Part shown: piece by piece, positions 1-7,939 of the stretch
Position numbering within the stretch: the first letter of the stretch is position 1
Layout of the letters: each line of letters begins with the position of its first letter
From: Pseudomonas sp. N3-W
Lineage (GTDB): Bacteria; Pseudomonadota; Gammaproteobacteria; Pseudomonadales; Pseudomonadaceae
NCBI RefSeq assembly: GCF_024970185.1
Contig: NZ_CP103965.1
Coordinates: forward strand, 5,413,001 to 5,477,000
Direction of reading: 5' to 3'
Length of the DNA: 64,000 nucleotides
Made by a program: the position numbers and the translations under genes
Notes under the pieces: generated by a model
The model's database searches: none
Told to the model about the DNA's origin: nothing
What the model saw: the letters and a program-made list of their open reading frames with translations, nothing else

Positions 1-805
1 GCACGCCCGGCAGCTCAACCACGATGCGGTTGGCGCCCTGACGCTGAACGATCGGCTCGGCAACACCCAGCTCGTTGACGCGGTTACGCACCGTGGTCAA
101 GTTCTGCTTGATGGAGTATTCACGGATTTCCGCCAGCTTGGCCGGGGTCATCGCCAGACGCAGCACCGGTTGGCCATTGAGGTCAGCCGGAACAATGTCG
201 AAATCGTTGAAGTTCTTGCGCACCAGCGCACGGGCCTGTTCGCGGGTTGCTTCGTCAGCGAAGCCCAGCTGAATGGCGCCATTGAGTTGCGGCAGGCTGC
301 GATAGCGCAGCTTCTCTTTACGCAACAGGCTCTTGACGTCGCCTTCGTAGACTTTCAGACGCGCGTCGAGGGCTTTGTCCATGTCCACTTCCAGCAGGAA
401 GTGCACACCACCGGACAAGTCCAGACCCAGCTTCATCGGATGCGCACCAAGAGCACGCAACCATTGCGGGGTGGTTTGGGCCAGGTTCAGTGCAACGACG
501 TAGTCATCACCCAATGCCTTGCGCACAACGTCTTTGGCTGGCAGCTGGTCTTCAGCCTTGGTCAGACGGATCAGGCCGCCCTTGCCGTTCGCCGACAGCG
601 TGGCTGCCTTGACGTTGATCCCGGACTCCTTGAGCGCTGTGCTCACACGGTCCAGATCCGCCTGATTGACCAGCAGCGCAGTGCTTGCACCGCTGACCTG
701 AATGGCCGGGTCATCAGGGTATAGATTGGGAGCGGAATAAATCAGACCGACCGCCAGCACCGCCAGGATCAGAATGTATTTCCACAGAGGGTATTTGTTC
801 AGCAT
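1..805 (-). CDS. secD: Protein translocase subunit SecD (N-terminal part, cut by window edge)
   Basis: Minus-strand frame open from the ATG at 805 to the first base of the window, giving about 268 residues of a protein usually near 620. It begins with MLNKYPLWKY and one hydrophobic segment (about residues 9-25), then the periplasmic P1 region; KLGLDLSGGVHFLLEV is the conserved SecD signature. SecD works with SecF and YajC in the inner membrane to help the SecYEG channel release exported proteins using the proton gradient. It lies 63 nt downstream of yajC in the usual queA-tgt-yajC-secD order, so probably one operon. Identity is secure; only the C-terminal half is missing. Confidence 0.96.
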   Translation of the reverse strand, partial: MLNKYPLWKYILILAVLAVGLIYSAPNLYPDDPAIQVSGASTALLVNQADLDRVSTALKESGINVKAATLSANGKGGLIRLTKAEDQLPAKDVVRKALGDDYVVALNLAQTTPQWLRALGAHPMKLGLDLSGGVHFLLEVDMDKALDARLKVYEGDVKSLLRKEKLRYRSLPQLNGAIQLGFADEATREQARALVRKNFNDFDIVPADLNGQPVLRLAMTPAKLAEIREYSIKQNLTTVRNRVNELGVAEPIVQRQGANRIVVELPGV

Positions 806-868
806 CACGCCGCCCGCTTATGACGCGGGGCGCCTTGCGCGCCCCGTCGATTGAGTAGAAGTTGAAAC

Positions 869-1204
869 TTAGATCGCTTTGAGCGTGCCTTTTGGCAGCG
901 TGGCGGCGATGGCGCCCTTCTGGAACTTCATTTCCACGGTGTCGGAAACTTCCAGAACCACGAAATCATCGGCCACTTTGGTGATCTTGCCGGCGATACC
1001 ACCGGTGGTCACGACTTCGTCGCCTTTTTGCAGGCTGCCCAGCAGGTTCTTCTGCTCTTTGGCGCGCTTGGCCTGTGGACGCCAGATCATCAGGTAGAAG
1101 ATGACCAGGAAGCCGACCAGGAAAATCCACTCAAAGCCGCCGCCCATTGGGCCCGCCGCAGGTGCAGCAGCGTCAGCCATGGCATTAGAGATAAAAAAGC
1201 TCAT
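869..1204 (-). CDS. yajC: Sec translocon accessory subunit YajC
   Basis: A 111-residue protein of normal YajC length. A short Ala/Gly-rich N-terminus is followed by one transmembrane helix (about residues 26-43, FLVGFLVIFYLMIWRPQAK) and a cytoplasmic domain with the conserved LQKGDEVVTTGGIAGKI stretch. YajC associates with SecD and SecF in the inner membrane. It sits between tgt and secD, as in most gammaproteobacteria. The start MSFFISNAMADA matches the form usual in Pseudomonas; an internal Met at residue 9 is possible but less likely. Confidence 0.96.
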   Translation of the reverse strand: MSFFISNAMADAAAPAAGPMGGGFEWIFLVGFLVIFYLMIWRPQAKRAKEQKNLLGSLQKGDEVVTTGGIAGKITKVADDFVVLEVSDTVEMKFQKGAIAATLPKGTLKAI

Positions 1205-1247
1205 TTAGCACTCCAGTTGCAAATGTTGAATCTTGGGGTCAGAAAAC

Positions 1248-3427
<2,180 letters not shown>

Positions 3428-3493
3428 GATGGGGTTCGTCTAGCAGGGCCCGGAAGTCTAGCCGAAATAGTGAAAATTGACCATGAAACGTGA

Positions 3494-3522
3494 TTGACCA
3501 ACGGTAATCTCATCTCTATACT
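3494..3522 (+). promoter_or_regulatory. Sigma-70 promoter of tRNA-Leu
   Basis: TTGACC (3494-3499) and TATACT (3517-3522) are separated by 17 bases and lie 13 bases before the mature tRNA end, close to consensus for a strong stable-RNA promoter. Confidence 0.75.
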
Positions 3523-3535
3523 TCGCCGCCATTGA

Positions 3536-3620
3536 GCCCTGATGGCGGAATTGGTAGACGCGGCGGATTCAAAATCCGTTTTCGAAAGGAGTGGGAGTTC
3601 GAGTCTCCCTCGGGGCACCA
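3536..3620 (+). tRNA. tRNA-Leu (anticodon CAA)
   Basis: An 85-nt class II tRNA. The acceptor stem pairs GCCCTGA with TCGGGGC, with an encoded ACCA end. The D arm contains TGGTAGACGC, the anticodon stem GCGGA/TCCGT encloses loop TTCAAAA (anticodon CAA, reading UUG), there is a long variable arm, and the T arm contains GTTCGAGTC. Its 3' end is the attachment site of the adjacent integrated element, which restores a complete tRNA gene after insertion. Confidence 0.97.
3598..3620 (+). repeat. attL: tRNA-Leu 3' end, left boundary of the element
   Basis: The last 23 bases of the tRNA gene recur near 19822-19842, just beyond the last element gene, with two single-base losses in the right copy (one in TTCGAG/TTCGG, one in the G run before CACCA). 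The uninterrupted common core is GTCTCCCTCGGG. The integrase gene begins 167 bases inside this boundary. This is the usual arrangement for a tyrosine-recombinase element in a tRNA. Confidence 0.85.
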
Positions 3621-3664
3621 TATAGCAGTATCTGAAAGTCTCTACCAGACTCTCAGACCCAGAG

Positions 3665-3692
3665 AAACCGGCCGCTTGAGCCGGTTTTTTTT
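3665..3692 (+). terminator. Rho-independent terminator after tRNA-Leu
   Basis: AAACCGGC (3665-3672) pairs with GCCGGTTT (3680-3687), followed by a run of T to 3692. It lies inside the element, so it is element-borne. It replaces the probable original tRNA terminator, now stranded beyond attR at 19851-19880. Confidence 0.85.
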
Positions 3693-3712
3693 GTGTCTGG
3701 CTATCTACCTCT

Positions 3713-3782
3713 GTATCCCCTTATCCGTTGTATCCCTGTATCCCTGCTTGTATCCTGAGAAAAATGCCGAACTTTGGGATAC
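3713..3782. repeat. Left GTATCCC repeats: candidate integrase or excisionase arm sites
   Basis: GTATCCC occurs directly at 3713, 3730 and 3738, as GTATCCT at 3750, and inverted (GGGATAC) at 3776, immediately upstream of int. The same heptamer recurs at the other end of the element (19728 inverted, 19760 and 19772 direct). Presence only beside both att sites fits arm-type sites for a P4-type integrase; overlap with the int promoter would also allow autoregulation. Confidence 0.6.
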
Positions 3783-3786
3783 AAGG

Positions 3787-5028
3787 ATGAAGCGCGCAGA
3801 TATCAAGCGCCGCCCTCTAGCAGACACGACGCTTGCGGGGCTGGAGCCAGAATCAAAGGAATACAGGGAGCTGGACGGAAACGGCCTCTACTTCAGGGTC
3901 AAACCTGATGGTGGTAAATCCTGGCAGCTCCGCTACAAACGTCCGGCGGGCAATTGGGCCTGGATGGGGCTAGGGGGTTACCCGGAAGTAAGCGGTGCAT
4001 TGGCACGGGACAAAGCCGCTGAACTACGCAAGGTAGTTAGCAGCGGCGCCGATCCTCTCGAACAGAAACGCTCCGCCAAAGCTGCCATTGACGCTGCCAG
4101 GACTCGGACCTTCCGAGCTGCTGCTGAAGCTTGGCTCAAGGCCAAAGAAGAAAAGGGCCTCGCTCCCTCCACTCTTAACAAAATCCGCACTTACCTCAAC
4201 AAAGACATCCTCCCGGCATTGGGAGATAAGCCCCTCGACGAAATTACCCGTACCGACTGCGCAGAACTCCAGGCATCCCTCGAGGCTCGAAACGCACACA
4301 ACGTGGCGGAAAAGTGCCGCACGTGGATCAATCAGATCTTCGGTCGAGCCATCGGCCTAGGGCTCACCGAAAATGATCCAGGCAGCCGCCTGCGTGACAT
4401 TGCAGCACAAGCTCCTAAGACTCAGCAGCATCCACATTTGCTGGAGCCTGAGCTGGCTGAATTCCTCCAAGCGCTCAGAAACACACCGAGCAGACTGACA
4501 GCCCGCACTGCTGCATGGCTTTGTGTCTGGACAGCATCACGACCCGGCATGGTTCGATTGGCTGAATGGAAAGAATTCGACCTTGAAAAATCCATTTGGA
4601 CTACACCTGCTGACAAGATGAAGATGCGCCGGGATTTTGTATGCCCCCTTCCCCGCCAAGCCGTTGCGGCACTGAAAGAGCTGTATTGCTTAACCGGTCG
4701 CAGCCGCTGGCTCTTCCCGGGAGTGGGAGCAAAAAATCCGACCATCAGTGAAAACACAATCAACAAGGTCTTCGCCACCATAGGCTACAAAGGTCGTCTC
4801 GTTGGACACGGGACTCGCCACACAGCGAGCACATTGCTTCGAGAACATGGCTGGCCTAAAGAACACGTTGAGGCGCAGCTTGCCCACAAAGAGGAAGGTA
4901 TTTCAGGGGTATATAACAAGGCTCAGTACCTAGAACAGCGTGTAGTGATGATGCAGTGGTATGCCGACCACCTTGAGCAAATGGCAGCGGGTAATGTGGT
5001 GCAGGGACAGTTTGGGAAGGCGGTATGA
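3787..5028 (+). CDS. P4-type tyrosine integrase
   Basis: A 413-residue site-specific recombinase that would integrate and excise the element at tRNA-Leu. The N-terminal part (LEPESKEYRELDGNGLYFRV) is the DUF4102-type arm-binding domain, followed by a core-binding domain (about residues 100-190) and the catalytic domain. Catalytic residues are visible: Arg252 (TASRPGMVRL), His341 and Arg344 (GHGTRHTAS), His367 (LAHK) and nucleophile Tyr376 (SGVYNKAQY). The frame runs open upstream into the tRNA gene, but ATG 3787 is chosen because the protein family begins near here and upstream codons overlap the tRNA and its terminator. The ribosome site is weak. Confidence 0.95.
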   Translation: MKRADIKRRPLADTTLAGLEPESKEYRELDGNGLYFRVKPDGGKSWQLRYKRPAGNWAWMGLGGYPEVSGALARDKAAELRKVVSSGADPLEQKRSAKAAIDAARTRTFRAAAEAWLKAKEEKGLAPSTLNKIRTYLNKDILPALGDKPLDEITRTDCAELQASLEARNAHNVAEKCRTWINQIFGRAIGLGLTENDPGSRLRDIAAQAPKTQQHPHLLEPELAEFLQALRNTPSRLTARTAAWLCVWTASRPGMVRLAEWKEFDLEKSIWTTPADKMKMRRDFVCPLPRQAVAALKELYCLTGRSRWLFPGVGAKNPTISENTINKVFATIGYKGRLVGHGTRHTASTLLREHGWPKEHVEAQLAHKEEGISGVYNKAQYLEQRVVMMQWYADHLEQMAAGNVVQGQFGKAV

Positions 5029-5058
5029 GCGCACGTAATCGCCCCCCCTCAAAAATCG

Positions 5059-5180
5059 GTGTAACGCGTGTTACAGGTGTAACGAATCCATATAACTCAT
5101 TGATAATAATGAATTATTTATCGGTTACACGTTGTTTTCACCTCGAATGCCTCAAGTGTAACGACACGAAGTCGTGTAAC
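5059..5180. repeat. Left GTGTAAC iteron array around an AT-rich core
   Basis: GTGTAAC is found at 5059, 5077, 5156 and 5174, inverted at 5124, with a near copy (GTTACAG) at 5070. Between about 5088 and 5122 the sequence is strongly AT-rich. The 245-base gap between int and the next gene is almost filled by this array. The same heptamer forms a second array at 17963-18085. Repeats around AT-rich DNA in an element with a primase-helicase suggest an origin or an origin accessory site; repressor operators are the alternative. Confidence 0.65.
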
Positions 5181-5273
5181 AGAAATATCCCCGAGTTCGT
5201 CCTGTCGGCAACGGCTTTATCCAATCCACGACGCTGGAACAGCGCGCCTGTCTCGGGGCGAGGGGCGGCCTAA

Positions 5274-6212
5274 ATGGATATCGAGCTAGGTATTGAACCT
5301 GAAGAACTAGAAATCGCAGGGACCGACGTGAAGTGTCTGATTTGGGACATGGATGACGCCGAACTAGCAGTGCGTGAGTTAGCGTTGTATCCCCATTTCC
5401 ACGAGCATTTCCGAGAAGCTTTCGACCTCATCGGCGTGGCAACTTCGTTCTGGCTTGAGGATGGCTCCTACGCGACCAGTGCAGAATCAGTCACAAGAAC
5501 CTTGTTTCGACTCCGGGATGCCATCGGTGAACGTGCAAGCTCTGCGGAAGCAGCTTCACTGCCTAACTTCATTCGAGGCTTTCTCGGGGTCGATCATCCA
5601 GCTACAGATTCACAACTCGCTGCAGCTTTTGCCCTGGTACTCGGCGTACAAGCCGTGGAAATACTTTCAAATTGGCTCTTCGAGCTCGAGGTCGCTACCT
5701 ACGATATAGATGCGGATCTGATAGAGGGGCTAAGAAAGGACTCACCCCGCCAGTACGCGGCTCTTATCGACAAAGAACGAGATCGCCGCGCCGGCTTTGA
5801 AATAGAAGCGAGAGAGCAGTTTGCAGTCTTGAAAGGTGAGGCTAATCAGACATTGATGATGGCAAGCCTCTATCGCCAGGTGGAGAGCATCGATGTATCC
5901 AAAAATGGCTTCAACACATCGAGTCTGATGCTTCGACTACTTGACGAAGCCTTCTCAGCGAAGGCATCTAAACGCGGGCAAGAGGCTGGCAAAGGTAATC
6001 AAGAGGCAGGCTCTAAAACACAAATAGAAACGATGGATCGGCGCTCAAACATAAAGGCAGCCGCAGAGCAAATTATTGCAGGCCGGCGAATCGAGAAACG
6101 AAACCTGACAGATGCAGAGCTAACCAACCTGCTGTTCGACCAGGCCGTTCACGGCACCAAGAAAACCATCCGCGATCATTTGACCGCGCTAGGTCTTCGA
6201 CCACTCAAATAA
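5274..6212 (+). CDS. Hypothetical protein (312 aa) of the element
   Basis: I do not recognise the family. The 312-residue product is acidic in its N-terminal half with two long, mostly helical stretches. A Lys/Gln-rich linker (about residues 232-250, SKRGQEAGKGNQEAGSKTQ) precedes a basic C-terminal segment (about 253-312) ending in AVHGTKKTIRDHLTALGLRP, which looks like a small helix-turn-helix or DNA-binding tail. It lies directly after the left repeat array and ends just before a strong hairpin at 6217. Position and tail suggest a DNA-binding element function, but this is only inference. Most likely start is the ATG at 5274; no strong ribosome site is seen. Confidence 0.7.
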   Translation: MDIELGIEPEELEIAGTDVKCLIWDMDDAELAVRELALYPHFHEHFREAFDLIGVATSFWLEDGSYATSAESVTRTLFRLRDAIGERASSAEAASLPNFIRGFLGVDHPATDSQLAAAFALVLGVQAVEILSNWLFELEVATYDIDADLIEGLRKDSPRQYAALIDKERDRRAGFEIEAREQFAVLKGEANQTLMMASLYRQVESIDVSKNGFNTSSLMLRLLDEAFSAKASKRGQEAGKGNQEAGSKTQIETMDRRSNIKAAAEQIIAGRRIEKRNLTDAELTNLLFDQAVHGTKKTIRDHLTALGLRPLK

Positions 6213-6239
6213 AAAAGGGAACGGACACAGTCCGTTCCC
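6208..6239 (-). terminator. Strong hairpin terminator, U-tract on the minus strand
   Basis: A perfect 10-bp stem (GGGAACGGAC / GTCCGTTCCC) has a 3-base loop. An A run precedes it on the plus strand, so the minus-strand RNA carries the U tract. It should therefore stop leftward transcription entering the preceding gene from the AlpA region, with weaker effect on rightward transcripts. Confidence 0.75.
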
Positions 6240-6294
6240 CTCCCTCTACGTAGCGTATGGCCTGTCGTCTCAATAAACGCAGGTTTGGATCGCT

Positions 6295-6549
6295 ATGACT
6301 ACCGCAATAAAACACCTTGCTTCACACGACCCCGCCACGACTCTCATCCGTATGCCCGAGGTGGTATCAATCGTTGGGCTTGCCCGCCCGACCATCTACA
6401 AGCTCATGCGCCAACCTGAGAGTGGATTTCCACTCCCAGTGAAGCTAAGTAACAGTAACGCCCGAAGTGCGCCAGTCGCGTGGGTGCTCGGAGAGATTCA
6501 AGCATGGACTCGCGCGCGCATCGCTGCACGTGATCGGGTGGCAGCATGA
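6295..6549 (+). CDS. alpA: AlpA family phage-type transcriptional regulator
   Basis: An 84-residue protein with the AlpA/MerR-like winged helix: VVSIVGLARPTIYKLMRQPE (residues about 21-41) is the recognition HTH. FPLPVKLSN and a WVLGEIQAWTRARI motif follow, all typical of AlpA and P4 Vis proteins. These small regulators control excision and early genes of P4-like and related elements. It overlaps the next gene by four bases (ATGA), so the pair is co-translated. The family call is firm; its target here is unknown, the GTATCCC sites near int being one candidate. Confidence 0.9.
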   Translation: MTTAIKHLASHDPATTLIRMPEVVSIVGLARPTIYKLMRQPESGFPLPVKLSNSNARSAPVAWVLGEIQAWTRARIAARDRVAA

Positions 6550-6851
6550 GAAAAAGACCTATCACTACGGCAGTGTTGCAACCCTTCTCAATTCTGCGCC
6601 AAGTCGGTTTTTCGCCGCGTTACATGCAACGCCTTGAGCGTTATCGCAGCCGGCAGGAAAAACAAAGTCGCGTCGTTGGTGTGCTCAGTTGGCCTGACGG
6701 CACCTGGTGCGCCATTACCTTCCACACCGAAAAATTCAATGCAGTGACCGTCGACGAAGGCCAGCAAGCAGCCGCCTACGAAGATGCTCGCGCCATGATC
6801 GATGGTGACTTCCTGCCCCTGCTTTCCCTGCGCTGGGAAGTTCATGCCTGA
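6546..6851 (+). CDS. Hypothetical protein (101 aa) coupled to alpA
   Basis: Family not recognised. The 101-residue basic N-terminal half (FSPRYMQRLERYRSRQEKQSR) precedes a WPDGTWCAITFHTEKF segment and an acidic C-terminus. It starts inside the alpA stop codon (four-base overlap). A short GC-rich hairpin follows the stop at about 6858-6887. It is probably an element-specific accessory gene; function unknown. Confidence 0.72.
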   Translation: MRKRPITTAVLQPFSILRQVGFSPRYMQRLERYRSRQEKQSRVVGVLSWPDGTWCAITFHTEKFNAVTVDEGQQAAAYEDARAMIDGDFLPLLSLRWEVHA

Positions 6852-7040
6852 AATGAAAACGCCCCCGGGAGCGATCCGGAGGCGTTGAGGTAAATCTACA
6901 TGCCAGAACAATTTATGCCGCACCTGAAAATTCCGCAAGTCATCAACGCAGTTGCACTTTCAAAAAACGGACGTTACTCTCTGGCCGTCGCTGCAAATTC
7001 AGCGATTGGGCTTGGCGGTCCAAACAGTACAAGGCGCAAC

Positions 7041-7073
7041 AGCGCCCCCATTACGATTGCAGGCGCTTTTTTT
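7041..7073 (+). terminator. Terminator between seqA-like and seqB-like segments
   Basis: AGCGCC (7041-7046) pairs with GGCGCT (7062-7067), followed by T7 to 7073. It lies just downstream of the seqA-like segment, where an RNA-controlled premature stop would be expected. Confidence 0.65.
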
Positions 7074-7094
7074 GTGCCCGCATTCCCGTGTTAT

Positions 7095-7195
7095 GGCGGG
7101 TTGCGTAGGAGCACCCTCGGGTGCGCCGGTCTCCTTGTACGCCGGTCCGCCAATCCTGCGCAATCCGTCACCCTAATCTGCTTGGCGGCAGACGG
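7095..7195 (+). ncRNA. Candidate antisense immunity RNA (CI/C4-like)
   Basis: A region with several stems: GCACCC/GGGTGC at 7111-7126, and repeated GCCGGT/GGCGG-type motifs on both sides of the CTCCTTGTAC segment, leaving that segment available for pairing. It is non-coding in any convincing frame and lies immediately before the first small gene of the replication operon. Ends are approximate. The assignment rests on the complementary segments and on position; a covariance search against the Rfam C4 family was not possible. Confidence 0.5.
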
Positions 7196-7227
7196 TGGCG
7201 GTTCCTCAGTACAAGGAGCCTTCACAA

Positions 7228-7389
7228 ATGCAACACGCCCTCAATCCGTTCAAAAATCGCGCCGCTGCCCATCGTGCAATGGCTCTCGCCGCTTTACACG
7301 CCAACTCCAGTCTCGCCACTCGTCTTGCTCGCTTCAACAACCACATGGCCAAAGCCCGCGCACTCGAAACCGCAGGCGGTGCCCAATGA
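7228..7389 (+). CDS. Small basic element protein (53 aa)
   Basis: A 53-residue product starting MQHALNPFKNRAAAHRAM, helical and basic, preceded at seven bases by AAGGAG at 7213-7218. That ribosome site is inside the seqC-like segment complementary to the candidate antisense RNA, so translation here is probably the first target of the immunity control. An earlier in-frame ATG at 7195 lacks a ribosome site. It overlaps the next gene by four bases. Family not recognised; position corresponds to the leader gene of P4-type replication operons. Confidence 0.7.
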   Translation: MQHALNPFKNRAAAHRAMALAALHANSSLATRLARFNNHMAKARALETAGGAQ

Positions 7390-7670
7390 ACAACGCCCTG
7401 AGCTTTTCACTCCCCGAAGATTTGCTGTGCGTTAATCCAACTGCAGAAGCCGGTGTGCCCATTGACGCTATCACCTGCGCCATTGATCGCGCCGACTCGG
7501 TGCTGACGCTGCTTGAAGATCACTTCGAAAGCGAATCCTCGCGCCTCGCCAATCATGTGATCGCAGCCGTCCTTTGGGATGTACGCGGCACGCTCGGCCT
7601 GATCAAAACCCTCGCCTTGCACGGTGACACCACCTCGATCCCTGCGGCGCAGAAAGGCGGTGCGCTATGA
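7386..7670 (+). CDS. Hypothetical protein (94 aa) of the element
   Basis: A 94-residue acidic, mainly helical protein beginning MNNALSFSLPEDLLCV, with a central helix-rich part (AIDRADSVLTLLEDHFE). Its frame is open far upstream (from 6900) but across the structured RNA region, so the ATG at 7386, which overlaps the previous stop, is taken as the start. It also overlaps the following DUF3077-type gene by four bases, showing tight translational coupling. Function not recognised. Confidence 0.75.
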   Translation: MNNALSFSLPEDLLCVNPTAEAGVPIDAITCAIDRADSVLTLLEDHFESESSRLANHVIAAVLWDVRGTLGLIKTLALHGDTTSIPAAQKGGAL

Positions 7671-7939
7671 CCACTTCCACCACGCTGGGTCGCGCCACAT
7701 TTACTCGCGTGAATGCCATCGACTTGAAGTTGTTCCGGGTCAATGCCGGAGTACCGGTCGAGGACGCACTGGAGATGGTTTCCCTGCTGCAGCATCACGC
7801 CAACCAGCTCAACTTCGACGCGGCTATGAGCGACAGCGGCGAGCGTTTCAGTTGGCCTGCTCTGTACCTGGGCGAGATGGCCAAAGCCCTAATCGACGAC
7901 ATCAACGACGCGCTGTTTTTACCGAGGGCTGATGCATGA
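7667..7939 (+). CDS. DUF3077-type small protein
   Basis: A 90-residue protein with the segment LFRVNAGVPVEDALEMVSLLQHH and a C-terminal ALYLGEMAKALIDDINDAL, resembling DUF3077 proteins frequent in Pseudomonas genomes and islands, whose function is unknown. Four-base overlaps with genes on both sides place it inside the operon leading to the primase-helicase. The family name is from memory of its motif, so moderately sure. Confidence 0.78.
   Translation: MTTSTTLGRATFTRVNAIDLKLFRVNAGVPVEDALEMVSLLQHHANQLNFDAAMSDSGERFSWPALYLGEMAKALIDDINDALFLPRADA

Larger units (their letters stand above)
7026..7218 (+). promoter_or_regulatory. P4-like seqA/seqB/seqC immunity region
   Basis: Three short segments are related by complementarity: AGTACAAGGCG (7026-7036), CTCCTTGTAC (7131-7140) and AGTACAAGGAG (7208-7218). 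The middle is the exact 10-base reverse complement of the last and pairs with 8 bases of the first. The last includes the AAGGAG ribosome site for the gene at 7228. In phage P4 the CI RNA (seqB) pairs with flanking seqA and seqC to cause early termination of the replication operon; the same geometry is seen here upstream of the primase-helicase operon. The pairing is seen directly; the function is inferred. Confidence 0.68.

Noticed and set aside
3532..3786. N-terminal extension of the integrase frame into the tRNA gene
   Set aside because: It would translate the tRNA and its terminator; family alignment starts near the ATG at 3787.
5025..5273. An 82-codon plus-strand frame starting in the int stop codon
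   Set aside because: It covers the GTGTAAC repeat array and AT-rich core, has no ribosome site of note, and its composition follows the repeats rather than a protein.
6900..7385. Upstream extension of the 94-residue gene to 256 codons
   Set aside because: It crosses the hairpins and complementary segments of the immunity-like region; the internal ATG at 7386 has an overlap with the previous gene typical of this operon.
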